Source of the DNA: Salipiger mucosus DSM 16094
Lineage (GTDB): Bacteria; Pseudomonadota; Alphaproteobacteria; Rhodobacterales; Rhodobacteraceae
NCBI RefSeq assembly: GCF_000442255.1
Contig: NZ_KE557284.1
Span: 16,109 to 69,883 of the forward strand
Length of the DNA stretch: 53,775 nucleotides
Direction of reading: 5' to 3'
Position 1 is the stretch's first letter; each line of letters opens with the position of its first letter. Below, piece after piece: positions 20,258-28,844 of the stretch. A model generated the notes under the pieces. The model made no database searches. It saw only the letters and a list, made by a program, of their open reading frames with translations, and was not told the origin of the DNA. The position numbers and the translations under genes were made by a program.

Positions 20258-20890
20258 TCACTCCTCGGCGGGAGCTTCCTCTTCGCCCTCTTCGCCTTCC
20301 TCGGCATCGTCGGCGCGCAGGCCGCGCGGGGCCGAGATGTTGGCGATCACGAAGTCGCGGTCGATGGTCGGCTTGGCGCCCTGCGGCAGCGTCACGTCCG
20401 AGATGTGGATCACCTCGCCCATGTCGAGACCCTCGAGGTCGATGACGATCTTCTCGGGGATGTCGCCGGCGGTCACGCGCAGCTCGATCTCGTTGCGCAC
20501 GATGGTCAGCACGCCGCCCTTCTTGAGGCCGGGGGCCTTTTCCTCGTTGATGAACTCGACGGGAATGAAGAGGTTGATCTTCGAGGTCCGGCGCAGGCGC
20601 ATCAGGTCGAAGTGCGTCGGCAGGTCCTTGACCACGTCGCGCTGCACGTCGCGGCAGATCACGCGCACGTCGTCGTGACCGTCAACCTTGAGGTTGAAAA
20701 GCGTCGACTTGAATTGCCCGGCCTTCAGGCGCTTGAGCAGCGCGTTGAAGGGCATCTGGATCGGAAGCGGGTCCGCGTCGCCGCCGAACACAATCCCCGG
20801 AACCATGCCCTCGCGACGGGCCTGCCGAGCGGCGCCCTTGCCCGTCCCCGACCGTTCCAGGGCTTCGAGATCAGGAATCTCACCAGCCAT
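20258..20890 (-). CDS. rplY: 50S ribosomal protein L25 (general stress protein Ctc)
   Basis: 210 aa, the long two-domain form. Residues about 1-95 are the L25 domain that binds 5S rRNA, with [14 protein letters not shown] near residues 25-38; residues about 96-190 are the TL5/Ctc beta domain with [14 protein letters not shown]. The C-terminus is a strongly acidic tail ([14 protein letters not shown]). The start at 20890 gives [11 protein letters not shown], normal for Rhodobacteraceae. The gene is divergent from the MFS permease and precedes pth on the same strand. Confidence 0.96.
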   Translation of the reverse strand: MAGEIPDLEALERSGTGKGAARQARREGMVPGIVFGGDADPLPIQMPFNALLKRLKAGQFKSTLFNLKVDGHDDVRVICRDVQRDVVKDLPTHFDLMRLRRTSKINLFIPVEFINEEKAPGLKKGGVLTIVRNEIELRVTAGDIPEKIVIDLEGLDMGEVIHISDVTLPQGAKPTIDRDFVIANISAPRGLRADDAEEGEEGEEEAPAEE

Positions 20891-21039
20891 GTCAGTATCT
20901 CCATATGTAAGGGCGGGGTGCCTCCAAGGCTGTCACCCCGCGTAAGAGGCGCCCCGATAGACCGGATAGCGCCGTTTGGCAAGGGGATTCGCGCGCGCGC
21001 GGCTGGACCTTCCGGCGCGGGCGTGGCACCGCCTTTGCC

Positions 21040-22194
21040 ATGGACCTTCTGAGAGACCTGCGGCTGAGCCGCGCGCCCGCCTCGGCCTTTGCGGCGATGG
21101 GCCTGTTCTGGGGCGGTTTCGCAGCCCTGGTGCCCGACCTCAAGCCCCAGGCGGGGCTGTCCGACGCGGGATTCGGGCTGGCGATGCTGCTTTCGACCTT
21201 CGGGGCGCTGGCGGCCATGTGGCTGGCTCCGGCGCTCGACGCGCGGGTCGGGCGGCGCCTGCTGCCGGTGCTGACGGCACTCATGGCAGGCGCCTTCCTG
21301 CTTCCGGGCATGGCGACGGCCCCGCTGGCCTTCGCGCTTGCCATGACCTGCGCGGCGGCGACCTGCGGTCTGCTCGACGTGGTCATGAACGCGCGGGTCG
21401 CGGCGCTCGAGGCGGCGCACCGGCGGCCGCTCATGAACCTCGACCACGGGATGTACTCGCTTGTCTACGCCGGCGCCGCGCTGGCGACCGGCGCCGCGCG
21501 CGAGATGGGCGCGTCGCCATCGACTGTCTTCGCCGCGCTCGCCGTTGCGGCCCTGGGCTGCATCGCGATCATGCTCACCGCGCCACCCGGGCAGGGCGAG
21601 GCCCGCGGCGCGGAGGCGACCGGCGCGGCGCCGGGCTGGGCCATGGTGATCCCGGCGGGCCTCGTCGTGCTGATCGGCTTCATGGCCGAGGTGGGCACCG
21701 AGGGCTGGTCGGCGCTCTACCTCGAACGCGAGATCGGCGCGGGCGCCGCGGCCGGCGCCGTGGGGCCCGCGCTGCTGGGGCTGACCATGTTCGTGGGGCG
21801 GATCTCGGGGCAGTCGCTGTCACGCCGCCTGAGCGAGGTCGCCGTGCTGCGGACCGGTGCTGCCGTCGCGGCCGCCGGCGCCATTCTCGCCGCCTCGGCG
21901 CAGAGCGTGGCGCCCGCCTACGCGGGGTTTGCCGTGCTGGGCGCGGGCGTCTCGGTCATCGTGCCGACGGGGATCGCCTGGCTCAGCGCGCGGGTGCCCG
22001 AGGCGCGGCGCGCGCAGGCCATCTCGCGCGTGTCGCTGGTCGGCTACATCGGCTTCTTCGCCGGACCGCCCATGATGGGCGGCCTGTCGGAACTGCTGGG
22101 ACTCGGGGCGGCCTTCGCGGCGGTGGGCGTCATGCTCCTGCTCGTGCCCGTGCTGCTGGTGCCCATGCTGGCGCGGCACAGGCTGGCGGTGTGA
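21040..22194 (+). CDS. MFS permease
   Basis: 384 aa with about 12 hydrophobic segments in two halves of six. The cytoplasmic loop 2-3 holds DARVGRRLLPVL, a weak form of the MFS A motif, and the loop 8-9 region holds GRISGQSLSRRLSEV. The overall pattern resembles the YbjJ-like branch of small MFS transporters. The substrate is not evident and no metabolic genes adjoin. It is divergent from rplY across 149 bp. Transport is inferred from fold only. Confidence 0.8.
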   Translation: MDLLRDLRLSRAPASAFAAMGLFWGGFAALVPDLKPQAGLSDAGFGLAMLLSTFGALAAMWLAPALDARVGRRLLPVLTALMAGAFLLPGMATAPLAFALAMTCAAATCGLLDVVMNARVAALEAAHRRPLMNLDHGMYSLVYAGAALATGAAREMGASPSTVFAALAVAALGCIAIMLTAPPGQGEARGAEATGAAPGWAMVIPAGLVVLIGFMAEVGTEGWSALYLEREIGAGAAAGAVGPALLGLTMFVGRISGQSLSRRLSEVAVLRTGAAVAAAGAILAASAQSVAPAYAGFAVLGAGVSVIVPTGIAWLSARVPEARRAQAISRVSLVGYIGFFAGPPMMGGLSELLGLGAAFAAVGVMLLLVPVLLVPMLARHRLAV

Positions 22195-22220
22195 GACAGG
22201 GGGCTCGCCCGCGATGAAAG

Positions 22221-22250
22221 CCGGGGTGCGTTACCTCTGTCGCACCCCGG
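22221..22250. terminator. Hairpin between MFS permease and purU (two-way)
   Basis: CCGGGGTGCG (22221-22230) and CGCACCCCGG (22241-22250), a perfect 10-bp stem with a 10-base loop, in the gap between two convergent genes. The reverse strand follows with CTTTC, a poor U-tract. Its position fits a shared terminator. Confidence 0.5.
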
Positions 22251-22307
22251 GACCGCGCCCGCGACAATCGCGAAAGCTCTGCCGCGCCGGGCGGCGCGGA
22301 CCGGGTT

Positions 22308-23192
22308 TCACCCCATCCGTTCCGAGGCGTATGAGCCGGGCGAGGCGGGGAAGACCACCGTCTTGTTGCCGTTCAGGAAGGCGCGGTTGTGGATATGCGC
22401 ATGGACCGCGCGGGCCAGCACCGAGGCCTCGACATCGCGGCCCAGCGAGACGTAGTCGTCGGGGCTCTGCGCATGGGTCACGCGCACGGTGTCCTGCTCG
22501 ATGATCGGCCCCTCGTCGAGGTCGGCGGTCACGTAGTGCGAGGTCGCCCCGATCAGCTTCACCCCGCGCTCGAAGGCCTGCTTGTAGGGGTTGGCCCCCT
22601 TGAACGACGGCAGGAAGGAGTGGTGGATGTTGATGATCCGCCCGGACATCTTGCGGCAGAGGTCATCGGACAGAACCTGCATGTAGCGCGCCAGCACGAT
22701 CAGCTCCGCCCCGGTCTCCTCGACCACGTCCATCAGCCGCGCCTCGGCCTGCGGCTTGTTCTCCTTGGTCACCTTGATGCAGTGGAAGGGGATGTCGTGG
22801 TTCACCACCAGCTTCTGGTAGTCCATGTGGTTCGAGATCACCGCCACGATGTCGATCGGCAGCGCGCCGATGCGCCAGCGGTAGAGCAGGTCGTTCAGGC
22901 AGTGCCCGAAGCGGCTGACCATGATGACGACCTTCATGCGGGCCGCCTCGTCGTGAAACTGCCAGTCCATGGCAAAGGGCTCGGCCACGGCGGCGAAGGC
23001 ATCCTGCAGCGCCTCGAGCGTGGCGCCGGTCTCGCTGCGGAAACTCACCCGCATGAAGAAGTTGCCGGTCTCGAGGTCGTCGAACTGGGCGCTGTCGGTG
23101 ATGTTGCAGCCCTGCTCGGCGAGGAAGCCGGCGATGGCGGCCACGATGCCGCGGGTGGAGGGGCATTTCACTGTGAGGGCGAAGGAACTCAT
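22308..23192 (-). CDS. purU: Formyltetrahydrofolate deformylase
   Basis: 294 aa. An N-terminal ACT domain (about 1-80) is joined to a formyltransferase-fold catalytic domain. Catalytic residues appear as Asn in AVISNH (about 120), His in NIHHSFLPSF (about 189) and Asp in HYVTADLDEGPII. PurU hydrolyses 10-formyl-THF to formate and THF, balancing one-carbon pools. metF, another folate gene, is 13 kb away and not linked. The gene stands alone, with the MFS gene convergent and 335 bp of non-coding sequence upstream. Confidence 0.95.
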   Translation of the reverse strand: MSSFALTVKCPSTRGIVAAIAGFLAEQGCNITDSAQFDDLETGNFFMRVSFRSETGATLEALQDAFAAVAEPFAMDWQFHDEAARMKVVIMVSRFGHCLNDLLYRWRIGALPIDIVAVISNHMDYQKLVVNHDIPFHCIKVTKENKPQAEARLMDVVEETGAELIVLARYMQVLSDDLCRKMSGRIINIHHSFLPSFKGANPYKQAFERGVKLIGATSHYVTADLDEGPIIEQDTVRVTHAQSPDDYVSLGRDVEASVLARAVHAHIHNRAFLNGNKTVVFPASPGSYASERMG

Positions 23193-23527
23193 TCGGAAGC
23201 GGTCCTTGGATCTGGGGGCATCGCGTCTGTGCCGGGCTGCCGCCGCGCGCCGCCGCCGTCAAGACGGTGCCGCGGGCTCTGGAGGCCATATTCGACATGG
23301 CGCGCGCCCTGCCGCGCCTCGGCGCGACGCCTTTGCGCGGCGCAGCGACACGATGCGTCACGCGCTGCCCGCTATCCGACCGTTCCGTGCGCCATCGGGC
23401 CGGGATCCGCGCGCGCGGGCCACAAGAACCTTGTGCGGGCGGGGGCAAAACCATACCGCTGGATGAGAGGCCCGCGCGGGGCGGGGTCCGCCGCGCCGCG
23501 GCCACCGCAACCGAGCCGCGTGACCGC
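23193..23527. other. Intergenic region between purU and the GH13 phosphorylase
   Basis: 335 bp, very GC-rich, with no reading frame that resembles a protein and no clear promoter pair or hairpin. It must hold both divergent promoters. The GH13 gene has only a weak ribosome site, so its leader may start well upstream. Confidence 0.4.
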
Positions 23528-25261
23528 ATGACCGAACCGACCTTCAGCAACCGCCTGACAGACCTGCTCGAATTCATCTACCCGGAGGTGAACAGCCACA
23601 TCCTGGCCAGCCAGGTGATCGAGGCCTTCTGGCCCGAGGGCACGCACCGCCGCCGCAAGCCGCGCAAGCCCGGCAACAACCTGTGGTCCCAGAAGGACGC
23701 GGTGCTCATCACCTACGGCGACAGCCTGATCGACGGGCATCACAAGCCGCTGGACCTGATGCACGATTTCCTGCTGCGCCGGATGAAGGGCGTGGTGAAC
23801 GGCGTGCACATCCTGCCGTTCTTTCCCTATACCTCGGACGACGGCTTTGCGGTGACCGACTACCGCAAGGTGAACCCGCAGCTGGGCGAATGGTCGGACA
23901 TCACGCGCATCGGCTCGGAATTCCACCTGATGTCGGACCTGGTGCTCAACCACGTCTCGAGCCAGGGCGTCTGGTTCAACGCCTACCGGCAGGGCCAGAA
24001 GCCCTACGACCGCTTCTTCTACGAGGCCGACCCCTCGGACGATCTGTCGATGGTCGTGCGCCCCCGCACCACGCCGCTGCTGCAGGAGGTCGAGACCGCC
24101 ATGGGCACGCGCCATGTCTGGTGCACCTTCAGCCACGACCAGGTCGATCTCGACTATTCCAACCCGGATGTGCTGCTCGAGATCCTGCGCATCGTGCGGC
24201 TGCACCTCGACAAGGGGGTGCGCATCCTGCGGCTCGACGCGGTGGCCTTCCTGTGGAAGCAGATCGGCACCAACTGCATCCACCTGCCGCAGACCCACGC
24301 GGTGATCCAGATGCTGCGGCTGCTGATGGACTACGCCACCGAGAGCGTGATCCTGCTGACCGAGACCAACGTGCCCAAGGCCGAGAACCTGAGCTACTTC
24401 GGCCACCGCAACGAGGCGCATGTCGTCTACAACTTCCCGCTGCCGCCGCTGATCCTGCACGCCATGATGTCGGGCACGGCGGAAACCCTGATCGAGTGGC
24501 AGCGCACCATGCCGCCGGCGCCGCTGGGCTGCGCCTATCTCAACTTCACCGCCAGCCACGACGGCATCGGCATGCGCCCCGCCGAGGGCCTGCTGCCGCC
24601 CGAGGAGATCGCCCGAATGATCGAGGCCATCGGCGCGCTTGGCGGGCTGGTCTCGATGCGCTCGCTGCCGGGCGGGGGCGAGGCGCCCTACGAGATCAAC
24701 TGCTCCTATTTCGAGGCCATGGGCCGCACCTACGCGGGCCCCGACGAGCACCAACTCGCGCGGTTCCTGTGCTCGCAGACCATCGTGATGTCGCTCGAGG
24801 GGATCCCGGCCTTCTACATCCACTCGATGCTGGCCACGCCCAACGACCACGAGGCGGTGAAGCGGCGCGGCATGAACCGTGCGATCAACCGGCACCGCTG
24901 GGACTATCCTGCGCTGCTCGAGGCGCTGGACGATCCCGAGACGGTGCATGCGCAGGTGCTGGAGATGGTCTCGGACCGGGTGAAGCTGCGCGCCGCGCAG
25001 CCGGCCTTCCACCCCAACGCGACGCAATTCACGCTGAACCTCGACGCGCGCATCTTCGGCCTCTGGCGGCAGTCGCTGGACCGCGCGCAGTCGATCTTCG
25101 CCCTGCATAACGTGAGCGCCGACACGGTCGAGATCCCGGCGGGGCAGCTCAACCTCATCGCCGACGAGCGCTGGGTGGACCTGATCACCGGGGAAGAGGT
25201 GCCCGCGGGCCTGGTCGAGATGGCACCCTACCAGTGCCGGTGGATCACCAACCTGGTCTGA
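23528..25261 (+). CDS. GH13_18 sucrose-phosphorylase-like enzyme, probably glucosylglycerate phosphorylase
   Basis: 577 aa, a GH13 (beta/alpha)8 enzyme of the sucrose-phosphorylase subfamily. The nucleophile is the Asp in ILRLDAVAF (about 236), the acid/base Glu is in LLTETNVPKAENL (about 277) and the third Asp is in NFTASHDGIG (about 343). The subfamily includes sucrose phosphorylase, sucrose 6F-phosphate phosphorylase and glucosylglycerate phosphorylase. Facing genes encode glucosyl-3-phosphoglycerate synthase and its phosphatase (26472-28476), so 2-O-alpha-glucosylglycerate is the most likely substrate, yielding glucose 1-phosphate and glycerate. Substrate assignment is inference. The ATG at 23528 has a weak ribosome site. 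It converges with the Hint-domain gene. Confidence 0.85.
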   Translation: MTEPTFSNRLTDLLEFIYPEVNSHILASQVIEAFWPEGTHRRRKPRKPGNNLWSQKDAVLITYGDSLIDGHHKPLDLMHDFLLRRMKGVVNGVHILPFFPYTSDDGFAVTDYRKVNPQLGEWSDITRIGSEFHLMSDLVLNHVSSQGVWFNAYRQGQKPYDRFFYEADPSDDLSMVVRPRTTPLLQEVETAMGTRHVWCTFSHDQVDLDYSNPDVLLEILRIVRLHLDKGVRILRLDAVAFLWKQIGTNCIHLPQTHAVIQMLRLLMDYATESVILLTETNVPKAENLSYFGHRNEAHVVYNFPLPPLILHAMMSGTAETLIEWQRTMPPAPLGCAYLNFTASHDGIGMRPAEGLLPPEEIARMIEAIGALGGLVSMRSLPGGGEAPYEINCSYFEAMGRTYAGPDEHQLARFLCSQTIVMSLEGIPAFYIHSMLATPNDHEAVKRRGMNRAINRHRWDYPALLEALDDPETVHAQVLEMVSDRVKLRAAQPAFHPNATQFTLNLDARIFGLWRQSLDRAQSIFALHNVSADTVEIPAGQLNLIADERWVDLITGEEVPAGLVEMAPYQCRWITNLV

Positions 25262-26390
25262 GGGCCGTCAGCCCGCCTGCTGTTCGCGCTCCGGCGCATG
25301 CCAGGCGCTCGCGAAGCGATGAAGCGCCGCTTCGGGGCGCAGCAGGGCGAGGCTCTGATGCGGGCGGCGGACAAGCCGGTGCCCCTGCTTGCCGTTGAGA
25401 CAGCGGCGCGCCGGGGGCCGGTACGCCCTCCGGTCCGTCCGAAAGCGCGGGCAGGCGCGCGACCAATTGCCAGCGGTCGCGCTCCGGCAGCATGGCCAGC
25501 GCCTGCGGGCCGGGCAGCAGCGTTTCTGTCAGCAGCCCGTCGGCCAGCACGATCTCGTGCCGGTCGAGCAGCAGGTGGACGTAGCGCGTGCAGGAGGCCC
25601 GGATGCGCGAGACCTCGCCCTCGCGCTGAAGATGCGTGACGGCGACCAGCACCTCGGGCGTGCTGAAGCGGCGCAGGATCCTGTGCCCGCCCAGCAGAAC
25701 GCGGTGCTGGGGCGAGAGGTGCACGGCGCGCCCGTTTCCCAGCAGCCCGGACGCGATTTGCAGCGGTGCGCCGCGCCCGCCCGGTCCGATCCGACGCTGC
25801 GCGACCCAGCGCACCGGCTGCTGCCCGTGGTCCAGCGTCATTACCGCGTCGCCGGGGCACAGGTCCTCGACCGCCCTGGTGCCGCCGGGCACCGCGATGC
25901 GCGTACCTGCGGTGAAGCAGACGAAGGGCTGATCCACGCCCGAGGTCCAGATGCCGTCGTATTCGACGCCGTTCCAAGTGCCGAGGGTGACCGAGGTGAC
26001 GTAGTCGTGGTGCGTGCCGGGCGGAATCGAGTGATCCATCAGCCGCGCCCCCCAGGTTCCGTCGTCGAAGAGCGTCACCTCGATGTCGAGCCCGGTGTAG
26101 GTGACTCCGCCGATCACCGCCGTCGAGCCGGCATAAAGCGCGATTTCTTGGGGATTGAGCGTCGTTGTCGGCCCTATGACGTATTCGCCGGGCGTCGGGC
26201 TGTGCACGTCGTCGCTGTCGTGGTCCCACAGCCGTCCATCGCCGTCGGCGTCCCGCATGGTGAACTCGAGATAGCCGGCCGGATCGACCGACAGGCCGTC
26301 CCCGCGCGCGTCGAGGTTGGACTGGTTTGCCGGATCGTAGCCGGGCCAGGGAGAGGGGCTGTACCAGCCCCAGGTCTGGATATCGGGCAT
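25245..26390 (-). CDS. Hint-domain protein (Hint_2), probable C-terminal frameshift
   Basis: 381-codon frame. Residues about 1-155 are an Asp/Gly-rich region with no recognised fold; from about 157 a hedgehog/intein Hint_2 domain begins with FTAGTRIAVPGG and RAVEDLCPGDAVMTLDHG and contains HLSPQHRVLL. Such proteins are common in roseobacters and may self-process or be secreted; the role is unclear. After about residue 323 the codon pattern deteriorates (low GC3) and the frame overlaps the GH13 stop. Removing one base from the five-C run at 25413-25417 (reverse strand) restores ARRCLNGKQGHRLVRR with good codon use, ending at 25268 as a 373-aa protein that clears the neighbour by 6 bases. Confidence 0.75.
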   Translation of the reverse strand: MPDIQTWGWYSPSPWPGYDPANQSNLDARGDGLSVDPAGYLEFTMRDADGDGRLWDHDSDDVHSPTPGEYVIGPTTTLNPQEIALYAGSTAVIGGVTYTGLDIEVTLFDDGTWGARLMDHSIPPGTHHDYVTSVTLGTWNGVEYDGIWTSGVDQPFVCFTAGTRIAVPGGTRAVEDLCPGDAVMTLDHGQQPVRWVAQRRIGPGGRGAPLQIASGLLGNGRAVHLSPQHRVLLGGHRILRRFSTPEVLVAVTHLQREGEVSRIRASCTRYVHLLLDRHEIVLADGLLTETLLPGPQALAMLPERDRWQLVARLPALSDGPEGVPAPGAPLSQRQAGAPACPPPASEPRPAAPRSGASSLRERLACAGARTAGGLTALRPGW

Positions 26391-26471
26391 CGCGCGCTCC
26401 GCGTCTCGGGTCGCGGGGCACTCTGGCGCCGAGGTCTGAACATTTCGTCAAGCCGGGTGCAGCGCAGGCTT

Positions 26472-27692
26472 TCAGCCGAACTCCCGCTCGTCCGCCGCCA
26501 CCGCCGCGCGGAAATCCGTGAGCAGCGTCGGGTCGGCCGAATGGACCCGGTTCCAGGTCGGGATGAAGGGCGTCTCCTGCGGGTTCTCGACGAACATCTG
26601 GCCCGCACGCACGATGTTCTCGCCGAAGATCTCGATCGAGCGCTCCTCGGCGTGGCGGTCGATGGCGAGCCCGTTCATCTTGGCATCCGCCCAGTAGGCC
26701 TCGAGAAGGTCGAGAGCCGAGCGGTAGTAGGTCGCCTTGAGCGTGCGGAAGACATGCGGCGTGAAGACCGTGCCGTCGGCGGCAAGCTTGCGATAGATCG
26801 CCTTGCAGATGTCGGTCGACATGCGCGACAGGCCCTGGCTCGCGTCCTCGGGCGAGAGCTCCTGGTGCTTGTGGTCGTACTGGTCCGCGATCTCGACCTG
26901 GCAGACCTGCCGCGGCCCGAGGTTGCGCCAGGCCTCCGACAGCACGCCGATTTCCAGCCCCCAGTCCGAGGGGATGCGCAGGTCGGGCAGCAGGCCCGTG
27001 CGCATCGCGAACTCGCCCGAGAGCGGGTAGCGGAAGGCGCGCAGGTAGTCGATGTAATCGCGGTCGCCGATGGTGCGCTTGAGCGCGATCAGCAGCGGCG
27101 AGACCAGCAGCCGCGTCACCCGGCCGTTGAGGCGGTTCTGGCCGACCCGGGGGTAGAAGCCCTTGGACAGCTGGTAGGGGAAGGTGGGGTTCGCCACCGG
27201 GTAGACCAGCCGGTCGAGCATCTCGCGCTTGTAGGTGAGGATGTCGCAGTCGTGGATCGCCATCACCGCGCTGTCCGCGCAGGAGATGAGGTAGCCCATG
27301 CAGCCCCAGACGTTCTTGCCCTTGCCCGCCTCCTGCGGGGCGAGCCCCAGCGCCTCGAGCCGCTCCATGATCTGCTGCATGCGCGGGCTGTCGTTCCAGA
27401 TCACCGTGGTCTGCTGCGGCAGCTCGGCGAAGAAGGCCCGCGCGTGGCGGTACTGCTCGGCATCGGCGCGGTCGAGCCCGATGATGACGCGGTGCAGGTA
27501 GGTGACCTTTCTCAGCTCGGCCAGGATGTTCGGCAGCGCCTCGCCCTCGAGCTCGGAGTAGAGCGAGGGCAGAACGAGCGAGATGCGCCGGCTCTGGGCA
27601 AAGGTCTCGAGCTCGTAGACCATCTCCTCGAGCGGGCGCGAACGCAGGTTGTGGAACTGGGCGATGTTTCCGTTCTGGTGAAAGTCGGCCAT
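26472..27692 (-). CDS. gpgS: Glucosyl-3-phosphoglycerate synthase-like GT81 glycosyltransferase
   Basis: 406 aa, GT-A fold. Visible features are SLVLPSLYSELEGEALP and VIIGLDRAD near the N-terminus, the metal-binding DXD in IHDCDILTYKREM (about 147-152), YPLSGEFAMR and SDWGLEIGVLSE. These match GpgS/MpgS-like GT81 enzymes that transfer glucose (or mannose) from an NDP-sugar to 3-phosphoglycerate, the first step to glucosylglycerate. The start at 27692 (MADFHQNGN) leaves one base after the phosphatase stop, so the two are translationally coupled. Glucose versus mannose cannot be decided from sequence alone, but the nearby GH13_18 phosphorylase favours glucose. Confidence 0.85.
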   Translation of the reverse strand: MADFHQNGNIAQFHNLRSRPLEEMVYELETFAQSRRISLVLPSLYSELEGEALPNILAELRKVTYLHRVIIGLDRADAEQYRHARAFFAELPQQTTVIWNDSPRMQQIMERLEALGLAPQEAGKGKNVWGCMGYLISCADSAVMAIHDCDILTYKREMLDRLVYPVANPTFPYQLSKGFYPRVGQNRLNGRVTRLLVSPLLIALKRTIGDRDYIDYLRAFRYPLSGEFAMRTGLLPDLRIPSDWGLEIGVLSEAWRNLGPRQVCQVEIADQYDHKHQELSPEDASQGLSRMSTDICKAIYRKLAADGTVFTPHVFRTLKATYYRSALDLLEAYWADAKMNGLAIDRHAEERSIEIFGENIVRAGQMFVENPQETPFIPTWNRVHSADPTLLTDFRAAVAADEREFG

Positions 27693-27693
27693 G

Positions 27694-28476
27694 TCAGTCT
27701 GCGCTCCTCGTCGGTGCCGTTTCGTCGAGCAGGTCGAGCACCGCCCGGTTCCAGCCCGCGGGGCCGGGCGCGGTGGTGCGCCGGACACGGCCCCTGCTTT
27801 CGCCCGCGAGCTGCGGCAGGGAGGTGCCCGCGTCGTTGCGCACGATCACGCCGTGATCGGCGGTCTCGATCATCTCGACATCGTTCGGCGCGTCTCCCAG
27901 CGCGATGCTGGTGTCGCGGTCCAGATCGCGCATGATCCCCGCCATGCAGCCCGCCTTGGTCCCGCCGGCCGAGAGCGTCAGGAAGCGCCCGCCGCGCCGT
28001 GCCGAGATCCCGCGCGCCGCGAGCGCGTTCAGGAAGGCCGCGCGGGTCGACTCGTCGCCGGTCCAGGTGCCGGGTTCGGAAAAGCGGCGCTGTCGGGCCA
28101 GCTCGGCGGCGGGCTCGGGCAGGCCGGTGGCCAGTGCCACCTCGCGCAGGCTCATGTCGCCGAAACCGGTGAAGGGAGCCCGCAACTCGTGCGGCAGGGC
28201 GTCCAGCGCGGCGCGGATGCGGTCGTACTCGGTGGTATCGCTGTCCGCGGCACGGGGCACGACGGCCTGCGCGCCGTTCTCGACGATGGCGGGCCAGTCG
28301 CCAAGGCCCAGCTGCGCATGTAGCGGCGCGATCTCGGCGGCGGTCTTGGACGTGGCGAGGATCAGGGGAATGCCGCGCGCCCTGAGCGCGTCGAGCGCCG
28401 GCTGCGCGGGCGCGAAGCTGTAGCTGTCGTGGTCGAGGAGCGTGCCGTCGAGATCTGTGAAAACGATGAGCCGCAC
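27694..28476 (-). CDS. Glucosyl/mannosyl-3-phosphoglycerate phosphatase, HAD-IIB
   Basis: 260 aa from a GTG at 28476, chosen because AAGGGA is 7 bases upstream and the HAD fold starts here; a longer ATG frame (28554) adds an unrelated 26 residues. HAD motif I is FTDLDGTLLD (about 5-14), the C2 cap occupies the middle, and motif IV is LGDAPNDVEM. It matches the MpgP/YedP branch, which removes phosphate from glucosyl- or mannosyl-3-phosphoglycerate to give the free compatible solute. Placed directly before gpgS, it completes a two-step pathway. Confidence 0.87.
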   Translation of the reverse strand: MRLIVFTDLDGTLLDHDSYSFAPAQPALDALRARGIPLILATSKTAAEIAPLHAQLGLGDWPAIVENGAQAVVPRAADSDTTEYDRIRAALDALPHELRAPFTGFGDMSLREVALATGLPEPAAELARQRRFSEPGTWTGDESTRAAFLNALAARGISARRGGRFLTLSAGGTKAGCMAGIMRDLDRDTSIALGDAPNDVEMIETADHGVIVRNDAGTSLPQLAGESRGRVRRTTAPGPAGWNRAVLDLLDETAPTRSAD

Positions 28477-28581
28477 CGGTTCGTCCCTTGTTGCGTCCAA
28501 CGCGTCCCATGTCGCGCGGGCGCGCGCAAGAAAAACCTTTCGCAGGTGCAGCAATCCGGAGCCGGACCCTGCGTCAACCGC

Positions 28582-28797
28582 CTAGCCGCAGCAGGCGTCG
28601 CCCGCCTGGATCGGCGGGCAGGGCACGGTGCCGAAGGAGCAGAAGACGCAGCAATCGCCGGGTTTCGGCTTCAGCACGGCCCCGCACCCGGGGCATTGCC
28701 AGAACCACTGGCAGGCGTCGGTGGGCATGGTCTCCTCGGTCACCTGCCCGCAATGCGGGCAGGTCAGCGTGCTTTGCAGGATGATCCCGGTGGCCAT
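28582..28797 (-). CDS. GDCCVxC-domain protein, 71 aa
   Basis: Small protein with two zinc-ribbon-like CXXC pairs (TCPHCGQ, QCPGCGAV) and the hallmark PGDCCVFCSFGTVPCPP that names the GDCCVxC family. In some organisms one of these cysteines is selenocysteine; here all are Cys. There are ten cysteines in 71 residues, so metal binding or redox chemistry is likely, but no function is known. It lies between the RimB-RimK fusion and the sugar phosphatase on the same strand. Confidence 0.85.
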   Translation of the reverse strand: MATGIILQSTLTCPHCGQVTEETMPTDACQWFWQCPGCGAVLKPKPGDCCVFCSFGTVPCPPIQAGDACCG

Positions 28798-28844
28798 GCG
28801 CGAATACTACCACCCGCGCGGGCGGCCGTCACCGCCGCCTTGCC

